DNA of 64,000 nt from Allobosea sp. Tri-44 (GTDB lineage: Bacteria; Pseudomonadota; Alphaproteobacteria; Rhizobiales; Beijerinckiaceae). The stretch lies in contig NZ_NBDP01000003.1 in assembly GCF_004123845.1 (NCBI RefSeq), positions 744,001 to 808,000 of the forward strand, given 5' to 3'. Both the position numbers and the translations under genes were made by a program. Positions 1 to 8,358 of this stretch are shown here, in pieces. The first letter of the stretch is position 1; each line of letters starts with the position of its first letter. The notes under the pieces are model-generated. The model was not told the DNA's origin and made no database searches. It was given only the letters and a program-made list of their open reading frames with translations.

Positions 1-32
1 GCTGCGATCCTGAGCCACGTCGCGAGATTCAT
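1..32 (-). CDS. Start of a type VI secretion gene, probably tssM (partial)
   Basis: An ATG at 30-32 on the minus strand opens a frame (MNLATWLRIA...) that runs off the window edge. A Shine-Dalgarno-like AGGAGA sits 10 bases upstream (43-48), and the start lies just past the tssL stop at 64-66. In type VI secretion loci tssM (icmF/impL), encoding the large inner-membrane partner of TssL, commonly follows tssK-tssL, so this is the likely identity. Only about ten codons are visible, so the product cannot be confirmed from its own sequence. Confidence 0.5.
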   Translation of the reverse strand, partial: MNLATWLRIA

Positions 33-63
33 CGTCTGCCCGTCTCCTGCATCTTCGCCCGTC

Positions 64-1587
64 CTAGCCGTTTCGCTGGATCAGGATCTCGACGCGCCGG
101 TTCTTCGCTTTTCCGGCTGCGGTTGCGTTGGTGTCGATCGGCGCATCCTGGCCCTTGCCATCGGTGCTGATCCGGTCCGGCTGCTTCAGCTTGCTTTTCA
201 GGAGGTCGCCGACCGCCACCGCGCGTGCCTTCGACAGCTCGAGATTGGAGGGGAAGCGTGCGGTGCGGATGGGGTCGGAGTCGGAGTGACCGACGACCTT
301 GATCGCGCCGCCTTCCTCGTTGAGCACGGCGGAGATCCGCTCGATCAGCGGGCGGAACTCGCCCCGCACCACGGCCTGGCCCGGGTCGAACAGCGTGATG
401 TCCATCAGGCGCACGATGATCAGGTTCGGCGTGACCTGGCAGGTGATCGGCGGCTGCACCGTGCCGCAGACCTTGGGTTGCTGTGCCGGAGGCGGCAATG
501 GCGGCGGCGGCCTTGCGGTGACCTTGCGGATGATCTCGATGTCGCTCTTGGGGTGGACAGAGAGCAAGGCGGCGGCCGAGGCCTCGGCATTGCCGCCGAG
601 CAAGGCGCGGAAGATGAAGTAGAGGCCGAGCACGGCAACCGCCGCCACGGCGGCGACTGACCAGACCGGTATCTTGAAGCGCGCCAGCCGCCCGACCAGA
701 GCCTGGCCTTGCCAGCGTGGCGACAATTCGGGATCGGGCTGCTTCACACGCCTCAGCGTCTCGAACAGGCTGCGCTGGATCATCTGCAGATTGGCGGCGC
801 CGCCGGCCGAGGTGCGGTGCACGCCCTCGAAGCCGAGTGCCAGGCAGGCATGCATCAGTTCGAGCAGGTCGTAATTGACTGATGGGTCCCGCTTGGCGCG
901 CTCGAGCTCTTCGAAGAAGCGCACGCCGCCAGTCCGCTCGCCGAAGAAGCGCGAGAGCATGCTGTACTGCGTCCAGACATGGCGCTCGTCGCCGGGGATG
1001 TTCTGGACGATGTCGTCGGCGAAGGCGCAGATGATGTATTTTGCCGTGCGCGTCTGCTCGGCGGTGAAGCCCGCGGCCCGCACCTCATGGTCGAAGGCCT
1101 CGATGGTCTCGCCGACCTGGCCGATCATCTGCGTTGCCGGCGCGCTTGAGAGATTGGCGCGCAGGCGCCCGAGCAGGAGCAGCAGCGGGCCGGCGGCCTT
1201 GAGCAGCGGATTGACGTTGGGCGTGAGCATCTGCTCGCGCTTCGGCAGGGCTTGCGGCACATAGCCCTGCGGGGGCGGTGGCGCGCTTTGCCGCGGTTGC
1301 GGCTGCGACATCCACTCCTCGCCGCCTGGCACGCCGGGTGAGGGGGCTGCCTGCGGGTATTGCGGGCCGCCCGAGGGCCCATAGGGCGAGGCCTGCGGCG
1401 GGTAGCCTGCAGGCTGCTGCGGCGGATAGGGCGCGTTTGGCGGCGGATAAGGCTGGCCCTGCGGCGGATATCCCGGAGCTGCGTCCGGTGCCGGGCGTGA
1501 GGTTGGCGGCACGCGCCGTCCCGCCGGGTTCGGCCGGATGAAGGTCCGGTCCGAGCGGCCGAACGGATCGGAGCCGTCGTTGCTCAT
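64..1587 (-). CDS. tssL: Type VI secretion protein TssL (DotU/IcmH family) with C-terminal OmpA domain
   Basis: Inner-membrane subunit of the type VI secretion membrane complex, which docks the baseplate and, in this extended form, can contact peptidoglycan. The 507-residue protein has a proline/glutamine-rich N-terminal tail (about 1-115, with repeated YPP-type units), a DotU/IcmH cytoplasmic domain (about 120-305, including the AFADDIV stretch), one membrane span near 307-330, and a C-terminal OmpA/MotB-like domain (about 375-507) with the GHSDSDP and KNRRVEI motifs expected for peptidoglycan binding. Its start overlaps the tssK stop by four bases (ATGA), indicating translational coupling. 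The fused OmpA domain is common in alphaproteobacterial TssL; the long low-complexity tail is less usual. Confidence 0.93.
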   Translation of the reverse strand: MSNDGSDPFGRSDRTFIRPNPAGRRVPPTSRPAPDAAPGYPPQGQPYPPPNAPYPPQQPAGYPPQASPYGPSGGPQYPQAAPSPGVPGGEEWMSQPQPRQSAPPPPQGYVPQALPKREQMLTPNVNPLLKAAGPLLLLLGRLRANLSSAPATQMIGQVGETIEAFDHEVRAAGFTAEQTRTAKYIICAFADDIVQNIPGDERHVWTQYSMLSRFFGERTGGVRFFEELERAKRDPSVNYDLLELMHACLALGFEGVHRTSAGGAANLQMIQRSLFETLRRVKQPDPELSPRWQGQALVGRLARFKIPVWSVAAVAAVAVLGLYFIFRALLGGNAEASAAALLSVHPKSDIEIIRKVTARPPPPLPPPAQQPKVCGTVQPPITCQVTPNLIIVRLMDITLFDPGQAVVRGEFRPLIERISAVLNEEGGAIKVVGHSDSDPIRTARFPSNLELSKARAVAVGDLLKSKLKQPDRISTDGKGQDAPIDTNATAAGKAKNRRVEILIQRNG

Positions 1588-2921
1588 CGCCTGCCCTCGA
1601 GCACGGCCCAGAGCTCCATTTCGAGATCGGGCCAGTCACCGGAGAAATGCATGCCGATCGAACTCGCCGTGCTGAACTCCGGCCAGAGTGGCGAGGTGCG
1701 GTCGAGATAGAAATAGACGTGATCGGTCAGCGCCCGGATCTGGGGCGGCGGCGTCGGCAAATGAACGAGATTGATGCCCGGCAGGTGGGCATGGACGATC
1801 TCGTTCATCTTGGTGTTGGGACCGATCTTGAACAGATGCGGAAACTGCGACTGGATTTCGGTGAGGGGCCGGCGCGCCGCGACTTCGAGGATCAGCGTCG
1901 CATTGCGCATCAGCGCGCGGTCGCGGATCGTCGACATGAAGGCGTTCTGCGCGCGCTCGACGATCTCGAGCCGGATGGCGCGGCGGCCGAGCTGGGCCGA
2001 GAGGAAGTCCTGGATGTCGCGCACCACCGGGGTGAAGCAGCCTTCCAGGTCGTCATGGTCATAGGCCGGGTAGTCGCGGGCGCGGCGTTCGGCGGTGGTG
2101 AAGGTGGCAAGCTCCCCGGCGATGGTGAGCAAGGCGATGAACAGGCGCTCGGGATGGACGAAGCGCGAGCCGCGCATGTGCTTCAGCACCGGGATGTGCC
2201 GGTTGAGCAATTGCAGGATGAAGTAGTCGGCGCTCTGCAGGCCACCGCCCGCGGTCGGGTCGGCGGCGTAGCGGGCGAGCTCCTCGAGCTTGTTGTCGAT
2301 CCAGCCGATGACACGGTCCATCCAGCCGTCGACGACCGGATGGGCCGAGCAGAGCAGCACCGGCGGGGCGAATTTCTCGTCGAACAGGATGGCGCGATCG
2401 CGCACTTCCAGCACGCGCCCGAGCGCGAGGCCGACATAGCCGGGCTTGCCGGTCTTGCGCAGCTCCAGGCCGAAGCGCGGATGGGCGATGTCGATCTCCT
2501 CGTCGACCCGCAGCGAGGCGGTCGAATCGATCAGCATCTCGGTTGCCGGATAGAAGCGGCTGGCCGAGCCGTTCAGGCTGTCCTCGACTTCGCGGGTATT
2601 GGAGGAGGCGAGCGGCAGCGAGAGCCAGGCGACCTGGCCGGCGGCGTTCTCCGGCACTTCGATCGCCGGTGGCAGCGGTGAATTGTCAGGCATGGCGAAG
2701 GGCGTGCCGTCCGGCATCACGCCGACGGCGCGCCTGAGCCCGATGCGGCTCTGCTGCGCCAGGTCGCGGTCGATCTCGAGCACCGAGAACCCCCACGGAT
2801 AAGGCGTGACCTGCCGGACGCGATTCTCCAACAGATTCTCGAGATAACGATCGTTCTGCTGCAGATGATGCGGCCGCAGGAACAAGCCTTCGGACCAGAC
2901 GACCTTACTATACCACGACAT
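1584..2921 (-). CDS. tssK: Type VI secretion baseplate protein TssK
   Basis: Baseplate subunit that links the phage-like sheath/tube to the TssL-TssM membrane complex. The 445-residue product has the family's usual length and the diagnostic N-terminus WSEGLFLRPHHLQQ, followed by typical TssK sequence throughout (for example HLFKIGPNTKMNEIV and the C-terminal YFYLDRTSPLW). The ATG at 2919-2921 is preceded on the minus strand by a GAGAACC stretch as a weak ribosome site. It is the first clearly recognised gene of a minus-strand run tssK-tssL-(tssM), and the stop overlaps the tssL start by four bases. No tssJ-like gene is recognised immediately upstream. Confidence 0.95.
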   Translation of the reverse strand: MSWYSKVVWSEGLFLRPHHLQQNDRYLENLLENRVRQVTPYPWGFSVLEIDRDLAQQSRIGLRRAVGVMPDGTPFAMPDNSPLPPAIEVPENAAGQVAWLSLPLASSNTREVEDSLNGSASRFYPATEMLIDSTASLRVDEEIDIAHPRFGLELRKTGKPGYVGLALGRVLEVRDRAILFDEKFAPPVLLCSAHPVVDGWMDRVIGWIDNKLEELARYAADPTAGGGLQSADYFILQLLNRHIPVLKHMRGSRFVHPERLFIALLTIAGELATFTTAERRARDYPAYDHDDLEGCFTPVVRDIQDFLSAQLGRRAIRLEIVERAQNAFMSTIRDRALMRNATLILEVAARRPLTEIQSQFPHLFKIGPNTKMNEIVHAHLPGINLVHLPTPPPQIRALTDHVYFYLDRTSPLWPEFSTASSIGMHFSGDWPDLEMELWAVLEGRR

Positions 2922-2936
2922 CCGGTTCTCGCTATC

Positions 2937-3110
2937 TCAAGGCCTTCCAAGAACCATATACAGCTCGTTCCCGAGCGTCACCATGGCACGGTCGCCGATG
3001 CTTAAACCATTGCTGGCTTTTGAGCGTATTTCGCGGTGCAGCCCTGGCGAAACGGTCGCAAGTGGGCGCAGATGGATGTAGCGTGAGAGGCAGCCGACCG
3101 ACCGTCGCAT
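2937..3110 (-). CDS. Possible small ORF (57 aa) upstream of tssK
   Basis: A 57-codon frame on the minus strand starts at ATG 3108-3110 and stops at 2937-2939, 15 bases before tssK. Its last twenty or so residues (ending GNELYMVLGRP) look protein-like, with sensible codon usage, but the N-terminal half looks random and there is no clear ribosome site. It could be a small gene, the degraded 3' end of an upstream type VI gene, or chance in this divergent promoter region. I recognise no family. Confidence 0.2.
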   Translation of the reverse strand: MRRSVGCLSRYIHLRPLATVSPGLHREIRSKASNGLSIGDRAMVTLGNELYMVLGRP

Positions 3111-3124
3111 ATCGGGGCAGCAGG

Positions 3125-3514
3125 ATGACCCAGAACCAGGCGCCAGACTATGATCGCAGCGGGCGGTTCCCGATCGACGAGGATGGCTGGCAAGTCATCA
3201 ATCTCGATCGCGACCTCTATCCCGGCGGGCCCTGGGCGTTCCGCGTCCTCGCGCCCGGATTTCCGGTGTTCCACGGCGGCTACCGTTATGCCGGCGAGCG
3301 CGATGCCCAGGGGCGCAGGCGGGTGGTGATGTCGCATCTGGGAGGCAGGCTGGCGGCATCCGAATACGGTCGTGTGATCCTCACCGCCGCGATGCTCAGA
3401 CGCGTTGAAGACCATCTGCGCGCCTATGCCATGCTCCATGCCGGCCAATTGTTCGGAAAGCCGATCCTCGGTGTCGACTTCGTCGCCGAAGACCGGCGGG
3501 TCGAGATCTTCTGA
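3125..3514 (+). CDS. Hypothetical protein of the PAAR cassette
   Basis: A 129-residue protein I do not recognise. It begins MTQNQAPDYD at ATG 3125, preceded by GCAGGA; a longer upstream reading of the same frame has no supporting ribosome site. The sequence is soluble in character, with no signal peptide, membrane segment or cysteine cluster, and has a conserved-looking aromatic/glycine core (LYPGGPWAFRVL, FHGGYRY). It is the first gene of a three-gene plus-strand unit with the PAAR protein (10-base gap) and a third unknown protein, divergent from tssK. Context suggests an accessory, adaptor or immunity role in type VI delivery, but nothing in the sequence proves this. Confidence 0.7.
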   Translation: MTQNQAPDYDRSGRFPIDEDGWQVINLDRDLYPGGPWAFRVLAPGFPVFHGGYRYAGERDAQGRRRVVMSHLGGRLAASEYGRVILTAAMLRRVEDHLRAYAMLHAGQLFGKPILGVDFVAEDRRVEIF

Positions 3515-3523
3515 GGTGACGCG

Positions 3524-4759
3524 ATGACGACGGCTGCCGATGCGATCGCGCGCCTAGGGGGGAAACCGAGCGTTGCGGAGCTCATCGCGCTGGCCCGCGA
3601 GGTCCCGGCGACTGCAACTGGCCCGGGAGCGATCCTCTATTCCCGCCTCGGCTCGAAGGCGGCGAAGGCCGAGGACGTGGTCGCCGAGGCGCAGGAAGCG
3701 ACCGGATACGCCCTGATCGACGATACGCCCCGTGCCGCCTTCCTCATGAGCCGCCGATTTCAGCTCGCGCTCGCTGAGGCGTTCGGTCTGACGGGTGTCG
3801 ACGACGACGAGGTGATCGAAAAACTTCAGACGGGCTCCTGGCTGCCGGCGACCGACCCGCAAAGGGCAGCCGCGACCGCGGCGAATGAGCTGCTCTACGG
3901 GGTCGAGGGTGATGCCAAGTCGCTGCAGGATTCGTTCTGGGGCGATGCGTCGCGTGAATTCATCGAGAGCCTCGAGGGACCTGTCCACGTCATGCTGATG
4001 ATGGGCCAGCCGGTCCAGAAGGTGTTCTGGGCCGTCGAGTTGCCGGCGGTGCTGGCCGCAGCTGCTGCCGGCAAGCTCGCATCGAACGCGACCATCAACG
4101 GTGTTCCGGTGGCGTCGCTGCCGGCGAACCGGGATGCCGCCTTCGCGGTCTTGACGGCCTCGGCAGACAGGAACGCCAAGGCCTTCATGAACAGCGCGGC
4201 GGTGACCGCGGCCGCAGCCGGTGGCGCTGGAGCCGGTGGTGGTGGAGGTGGAGGCGGCGGAGGAGGCCGTCCGGCCGCCCGCATTCTCGACCCGGTGATC
4301 CACCCGCTGCCAGGAGTACTGCAGCCAGGGCCGGGGAGCTTCAACGTGATCATCGGGGGCAAGCTCGCCTGGCGCGGCGTTCCGGCCGGCGCAGCGGCGG
4401 CGATCCAGTCCGCCAAGGCGGTCTCCGATGCGGCGATCCAGGTTGCCGAGGCGGCGACGCTCGCGGCGGCGGGCACACCGGGGGCGCCGGTGGCCAAGGC
4501 TGCGGAGGAAACCGCGAAGGCAACCGCAGCCGCCAGCATGGGCTCGATGATCTCGGGTGCCGCCGGCGGTGCCGACATCCACCTCTGCGCGACGCCCCTG
4601 CCACTGCCGCCGCACGGGCCAGGCGTCGTCATCGACGGCTCGCAGACCGTGCTGGTCAACGGCTTGCCGCTTTGCCGCATGGGCGACACGATCATCGAGG
4701 CGGTCGGGCCGCCCAACAAGATCGCCATGGGCGAGCCCACCGTGCTGATCGGTGGCTGA
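3524..4759 (+). CDS. PAAR-domain type VI secretion tip protein with N-terminal extension
   Basis: PAAR proteins sharpen the VgrG spike and carry effectors through the type VI apparatus. The C-terminal ~95 residues of this 411-residue protein have the PAAR pattern: DIHLC near the start, PPHGPGVVIDGSQTVLVNG, LCRMGDTI, then GEPTVLIGG at the very end. Residues about 1-215 form an unrecognised, mostly helical domain. A poly-glycine linker (about residues 230-245) and an Ala-rich helical stretch precede the PAAR part. The PAAR-last order means the N-terminal extension is the candidate cargo or adaptor. The stop overlaps the next gene by eight bases if that gene starts at GTG 4752. Confidence 0.85.
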   Translation: MTTAADAIARLGGKPSVAELIALAREVPATATGPGAILYSRLGSKAAKAEDVVAEAQEATGYALIDDTPRAAFLMSRRFQLALAEAFGLTGVDDDEVIEKLQTGSWLPATDPQRAAATAANELLYGVEGDAKSLQDSFWGDASREFIESLEGPVHVMLMMGQPVQKVFWAVELPAVLAAAAAGKLASNATINGVPVASLPANRDAAFAVLTASADRNAKAFMNSAAVTAAAAGGAGAGGGGGGGGGGGRPAARILDPVIHPLPGVLQPGPGSFNVIIGGKLAWRGVPAGAAAAIQSAKAVSDAAIQVAEAATLAAAGTPGAPVAKAAEETAKATAAASMGSMISGAAGGADIHLCATPLPLPPHGPGVVIDGSQTVLVNGLPLCRMGDTIIEAVGPPNKIAMGEPTVLIGG

Positions 4760-5540
4760 AATGGGGCGCCGTCGTTCTCCCGATCGCGCGGTCTCCGGCC
4801 AGGAGCGCTTCCGCCTGCTGCGGGTCGAGCGCTTTTCCTCCGATACCGAAAAGGCGATCTGGCACGGCCGTTCGCGCAACGCGCGCGTCGCCAAGGTGCT
4901 GGTCTACATGGCGGCGATCCGGATGCCGGGCCAGGGAGGGCTGCCGCTGACGCCCAACCCGAATGTGACCTGCAAGGGCGCCGAGCAGCAGTTCTTCAGC
5001 GCCTCCGGCGAGAATGAGGCCGCGCATCTGCTGCCCGGCCAGATCCTGATCGACAACGCCTATCCCTGGCTCTTCCTCCAGGGCGAGCCGGCGCGGCTCC
5101 TGCAGAATGAATTCGCCTATGTCGACCCGATCCATGCCAACTACAACGCGGCCGACCGGCTGGCCGAGCGCAACGGCATGGTCGATACGTTCGCTGCCGC
5201 CTGCCGCGCCGTGCTGACCAGCGCGGGCGAGCCCGAGCGGGACGTCTCGAACGCGTATCATCGCGTCTGGGTCACGGGGGCTTTGTCGGCGATCGCGGCG
5301 GCCGAGCACGAGTTGCGCTCCGAGCCGCTGCCGCCGCCACTGGTCTACGGTGAGGGCGTGGAAGACTACGGCATGATCCTCAATCTCGAGGAACGCAGCC
5401 AGGCGATGAACGACGAGGAGATCTGGAACAATTTCGAGCAACTCAGCATGCTCGACTATTACCGAGCCGCCTTCGACGAGACGCCGTCCGAGATCGAGCC
5501 GCGTGCGATCATCGCAGTGCTCTCGGGCCTGGTCCGGTAG
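4752..5540 (+). CDS. Hypothetical protein downstream of PAAR gene (candidate effector or immunity factor)
   Basis: A 262-residue protein with no domain I can name. The frame opens with GTG at 4752, overlapping the PAAR gene by eight bases; an ATG three codons in (4761) is an alternative start. Neither has a strong Shine-Dalgarno, which fits translational coupling. It has no signal peptide or membrane segment. Notable patches are FSSDTEKAIWHGRSRNARV, NPNVTCKGAEQQFF, and an acidic C-terminal region rich in Glu/Asp. Its position right after a PAAR tip gene makes it a candidate type VI effector or cognate chaperone/immunity protein, by context only. Confidence 0.72.
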   Translation: MAEMGRRRSPDRAVSGQERFRLLRVERFSSDTEKAIWHGRSRNARVAKVLVYMAAIRMPGQGGLPLTPNPNVTCKGAEQQFFSASGENEAAHLLPGQILIDNAYPWLFLQGEPARLLQNEFAYVDPIHANYNAADRLAERNGMVDTFAAACRAVLTSAGEPERDVSNAYHRVWVTGALSAIAAAEHELRSEPLPPPLVYGEGVEDYGMILNLEERSQAMNDEEIWNNFEQLSMLDYYRAAFDETPSEIEPRAIIAVLSGLVR

Positions 5541-5605
5541 CTTCTCCACGAACTGCCGGCACCGCGGCTGCGAAACCTGACCTTAAGGAATTCGCGTGCA
5601 GCACT

Positions 5606-5626
5606 GGCCTCCTTCAACTGGAGGTC
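5606..5626 (+). promoter_or_regulatory. Hairpin that pairs the Shine-Dalgarno of the HAMP-PAS gene
   Basis: GGCCTCC (5606-5612) can pair with GGAGGTC (5620-5626), with one G-U wobble and a seven-base loop. The second arm is the GGAGG ribosome site for the ATG at 5633. If the hairpin forms, translation initiation would be occluded. No known riboregulator family is recognised; chance complementarity is possible in GC-rich DNA. Confidence 0.35.
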
Positions 5627-5632
5627 GCTGAC

Positions 5633-7264
5633 ATGGTGCAGCGCCATATCCTCGATCGTCTGCGGGCCGTCAGCCTGCGCCACCAGATCTATGCTGCGAG
5701 CTGCGCCTTCTTCGTCGTGATCTGCGCGCTGGTGGCGGTTGCGCTCCTATCCTTCCGGCAGCAGGCGGAATACCAGGACAAGCTCAGCCTGTCGTCGCGT
5801 TCAGCCGCCTATGTCGAGCGGGCGAACGGCTTGATCTACGCCGTCGTGATGGAATCGCGCGGTATCTACATGTCGAGCGATTCCGCGACGGTGGCGCGCT
5901 ACGGCGAAAACCTGCTGAAGCGCAATCGCGACCTTGCCGAGGTGGTCGATGCCTGGGAGAAGATCGTCCGAAACGACGATGCCGGGCTCTTTGCGACGTT
6001 CAAGACGCGCATTGTCGAGTTCATCCGGTTCCGGGCCGAGCTGGTGCGCCGCGCCAATGTCATCAGCCAGGCGGCCGGGCGGGCTTGGGGCGACAACGAA
6101 GCAAACCGCACCGCCAGAACTGCCCTCAATGCCGACCTGGAAGCGCTCGGGCAGATCTATGCGCGGCGAGCCGACGAGGTCGTCATCCTGAATCAACGCG
6201 CCTGGTTCACCACCTGGCTCATCGTTCTGCTCGGTCTCGTGGCGCTCGCTCTCGCCGCTTATGTTGGCGCGGTGATCCGCCGCTCGCTGATCGCCCCGTT
6301 GCACGAGATCACTGAAACCGCCGACCACATCGCGGCGGGCAAGGTCGTCGTCACTGTGCCACACAGCGAGCGTCTCGACGAAGTCGGCAAGCTCGGCCAG
6401 GCCGTGCAGCAGCTTCAGGACACGCTGATCCGCAACAAGGAATTGCGGACGCTCGAACGGACGAGTTCGCGGCAGCGCGACAATCTCGAAATTCAGCTCC
6501 AGGAGAACAAGCGCCATCTGCTGGCTGCGATCAACAGCATGATGCCGGGCCTGATGATGCTGGACCCTGAGGGCAAGGTCATCCTGATGAACGCGTCCTA
6601 CCGGAAGATCTATCGGCTTCCCCAGGACATGCCGCAATCGGGCCTGACAATCCGCGATATCCTTCGGCGCCGGATCGAGATCGGCACCTTCGCCGGCGAC
6701 GTCGAGAGCTATGTCGAGGCCATCCTTGCGCGGATCGAGCAGGGCAGGCCCGCCGTCAAACATGTCGACCTCAAGGATGGACGGGTCATCCGTATCGTCG
6801 AACGGCCGATGACTGGCGGCGTCGGCTGGGTGTCGACGCATGAGGATTTCACCGAGCAGCGGCATCTGCAGCACTCGCTCGAGCGCACCGAGCATCTGCT
6901 CGCCGCGATCATGGAGAACATCCGCGTAGCCATCGTCGTCAAGGATGCGGCCACGCTCCGCTACATATTCGTCAATCGCGCGGCAGAGGTCCTGTTCGGC
7001 GTCGGTCGCACCGAGATGATCGGGCGGACGGCACGCGATGTCTTCGGTGCCGAGACCGCTGAGTGGATCGAGCGCGAGGATCGCCAGCTCCAGCGGGCGG
7101 ATGCCGGTGCCACAATGACGGTCCGCGCGATCGAGACACCCGGGAACGGCCGCCGCCTGATCGGCATCAGGCATGTGCCGATCGCGAGCGATGACGGTGA
7201 GGCGCGCGTGCTGCTGAGCCTGATCGAGGAGCAGGCCGAGCAGGCGACGGAGGCGGCCGGCTGA
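5633..7264 (+). CDS. Membrane sensor protein: HAMP and two PAS domains, no output domain
   Basis: A 543-residue receptor-like protein. It has a first membrane span at about 20-42, a periplasmic helical domain at about 43-188, a second span at about 190-212, a HAMP linker at about 213-265, a short coiled coil, one PAS domain at about 296-400 (NSMMPGLMMLDPEGKVI) and a second at about 413-530 (RVAIVVKDAATLRYIFVN). The protein ends in VLLSLIEEQAEQATEAAG, immediately after the second PAS. No histidine kinase, GGDEF/EAL, cyclase or chemotaxis signalling domain follows, and the next gene is convergent 11 bases on. The ATG at 5633 has a GGAGG site. The ligand is unknown; it probably acts through a partner or is a truncated sensor. 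Confidence 0.85.
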   Translation: MVQRHILDRLRAVSLRHQIYAASCAFFVVICALVAVALLSFRQQAEYQDKLSLSSRSAAYVERANGLIYAVVMESRGIYMSSDSATVARYGENLLKRNRDLAEVVDAWEKIVRNDDAGLFATFKTRIVEFIRFRAELVRRANVISQAAGRAWGDNEANRTARTALNADLEALGQIYARRADEVVILNQRAWFTTWLIVLLGLVALALAAYVGAVIRRSLIAPLHEITETADHIAAGKVVVTVPHSERLDEVGKLGQAVQQLQDTLIRNKELRTLERTSSRQRDNLEIQLQENKRHLLAAINSMMPGLMMLDPEGKVILMNASYRKIYRLPQDMPQSGLTIRDILRRRIEIGTFAGDVESYVEAILARIEQGRPAVKHVDLKDGRVIRIVERPMTGGVGWVSTHEDFTEQRHLQHSLERTEHLLAAIMENIRVAIVVKDAATLRYIFVNRAAEVLFGVGRTEMIGRTARDVFGAETAEWIEREDRQLQRADAGATMTVRAIETPGNGRRLIGIRHVPIASDDGEARVLLSLIEEQAEQATEAAG

Positions 7265-7275
7265 GGCGCGTTGCC

Positions 7276-8181
7276 TCAGCTCTCGCGGCGCGCGGGTGAA
7301 GCGGTCGCGACGATCAGCCCGGCGACGACGATCACGGCGATTCCGGCCCAGGTCATCGGCGAGGGCAGGTCACCGAACAGGGCGTAGCCAAGCACAGTTG
7401 CGCCGATCAGTTCGAGATAGACGAAGGGCGAGAGCGTCTGCACCTGCGCCAGGCGGAAGGCGCTGATCGTCATCAGGTTGCTGAGCGTCGAGACGAGGCC
7501 CATCAGCAGGATCAGCAGCAAGCCTTCGCGGGTCGGCGTCGTCCATTGCAGCAGGGCGAAAGGCATCAGCATCAGGATGCCGAGCACGAGCTGGATCGTC
7601 AGCGTCGCCACCGGCGGCCTGTCCTGCGCGGTGGCGCGGGTCAGCACCAGATAGCAGGCCATGCAGAAGCCGGAAGCGAGCGCGATCAGCGTGTCGGTGC
7701 TGGTCTCGGTGCCCGGACGCACGACGAGGATGGCACCGACGAAGCCGAGGGCGACGGCGATCAGCTTTCGCCGGTCGAGCCGCTCGCGCAGCACGATCGA
7801 GGCAAGCAGGGTCGCCGCGATCGGGGCGATGAAATAGGCGCCGAGCGCATCGGCCAGCGGAATGCGTGTGATCGCCACGAAATAGAGCGTCATCGCCGTG
7901 ACGAGGAAGGCGGTGCGCAGGATCTGCGCCAGCCAGTATCTGCCTGACGATGCCGAGGGAGATACCGGTGCACGCCCGCGCTGGACCAGGGCGACCGGGA
8001 GGATGAAACCGAGCGCCGCGACATAGCGTATCCAGCTCAGGAAGGCTGGAGAGTGCGCGCCGCTGAGGTATTTGGCGATGGCGTCGGAGGTCGGGATGAT
8101 CAGCATTGCCACCGCCATCAGCACGACGCCGAGCGCCTCGTTGCGGAGCCGAGGGCGGGGCTGATCTGAGGAGGAGGTCAT
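7276..8181 (-). CDS. EamA/DMT family transporter
   Basis: A 301-residue inner-membrane protein of the drug/metabolite transporter superfamily, with about ten hydrophobic segments in two EamA repeats. The second repeat ends in the typical GDLPSPMTWAGIAVIVVAGL pattern. Family members export amino acids, nucleotides or other small metabolites; the substrate here cannot be inferred. It starts at ATG 8179-8181 with AAGG upstream and is transcribed away from the LexA-box promoter at 8302-8344, which lies in its 5' intergenic region. It is convergent with the HAMP-PAS gene. Confidence 0.9.
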   Translation of the reverse strand: MTSSSDQPRPRLRNEALGVVLMAVAMLIIPTSDAIAKYLSGAHSPAFLSWIRYVAALGFILPVALVQRGRAPVSPSASSGRYWLAQILRTAFLVTAMTLYFVAITRIPLADALGAYFIAPIAATLLASIVLRERLDRRKLIAVALGFVGAILVVRPGTETSTDTLIALASGFCMACYLVLTRATAQDRPPVATLTIQLVLGILMLMPFALLQWTTPTREGLLLILLMGLVSTLSNLMTISAFRLAQVQTLSPFVYLELIGATVLGYALFGDLPSPMTWAGIAVIVVAGLIVATASPARRES

Positions 8182-8301
8182 GCGGCCGAGCCTTACATGA
8201 TTCCGCCTGACGGGCAGGTGCTGTCGTTAACGCCTTTGAAGTCCCGGTAAATGCTCGTTAACCGCTTGCGGTATTGGCCAGCCAGCATTGCCCTTGCGAT
8301 A

Positions 8302-8344
8302 TTGACGCGAACAAACAGAAAACTAATATGAACATATAGAGAAC
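8302..8344 (+). promoter_or_regulatory. SOS promoter: -35/-10 with two LexA boxes
   Basis: TTGACG (8302-8307) and TAATAT (8324-8329) are separated by 16 bases, a good sigma70-type promoter in an unusually AT-rich stretch. A perfect alphaproteobacterial LexA box, GAACATATAGAGAAC (8330-8344, GAAC-N7-GAAC), covers the expected transcription start. An imperfect box, GAAC-N7-AAAC (8309-8323), fills the spacer. The two are 21 bp apart, so they lie on the same helix face and bracket the -10. LexA bound here should block transcription until SOS induction. The promoter reads into the 36-residue gene at 8359. Confidence 0.85.
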
Positions 8345-8358
8345 ATTGGAGATCGGAC

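Noticed and set aside
2978..2998. TGGCACG sequence resembling a sigma54 -24 element in the tssK upstream region
   Set aside because: The GC of a -12 element is not at the required ten-base spacing from the GG, and the orientation does not fit tssK.
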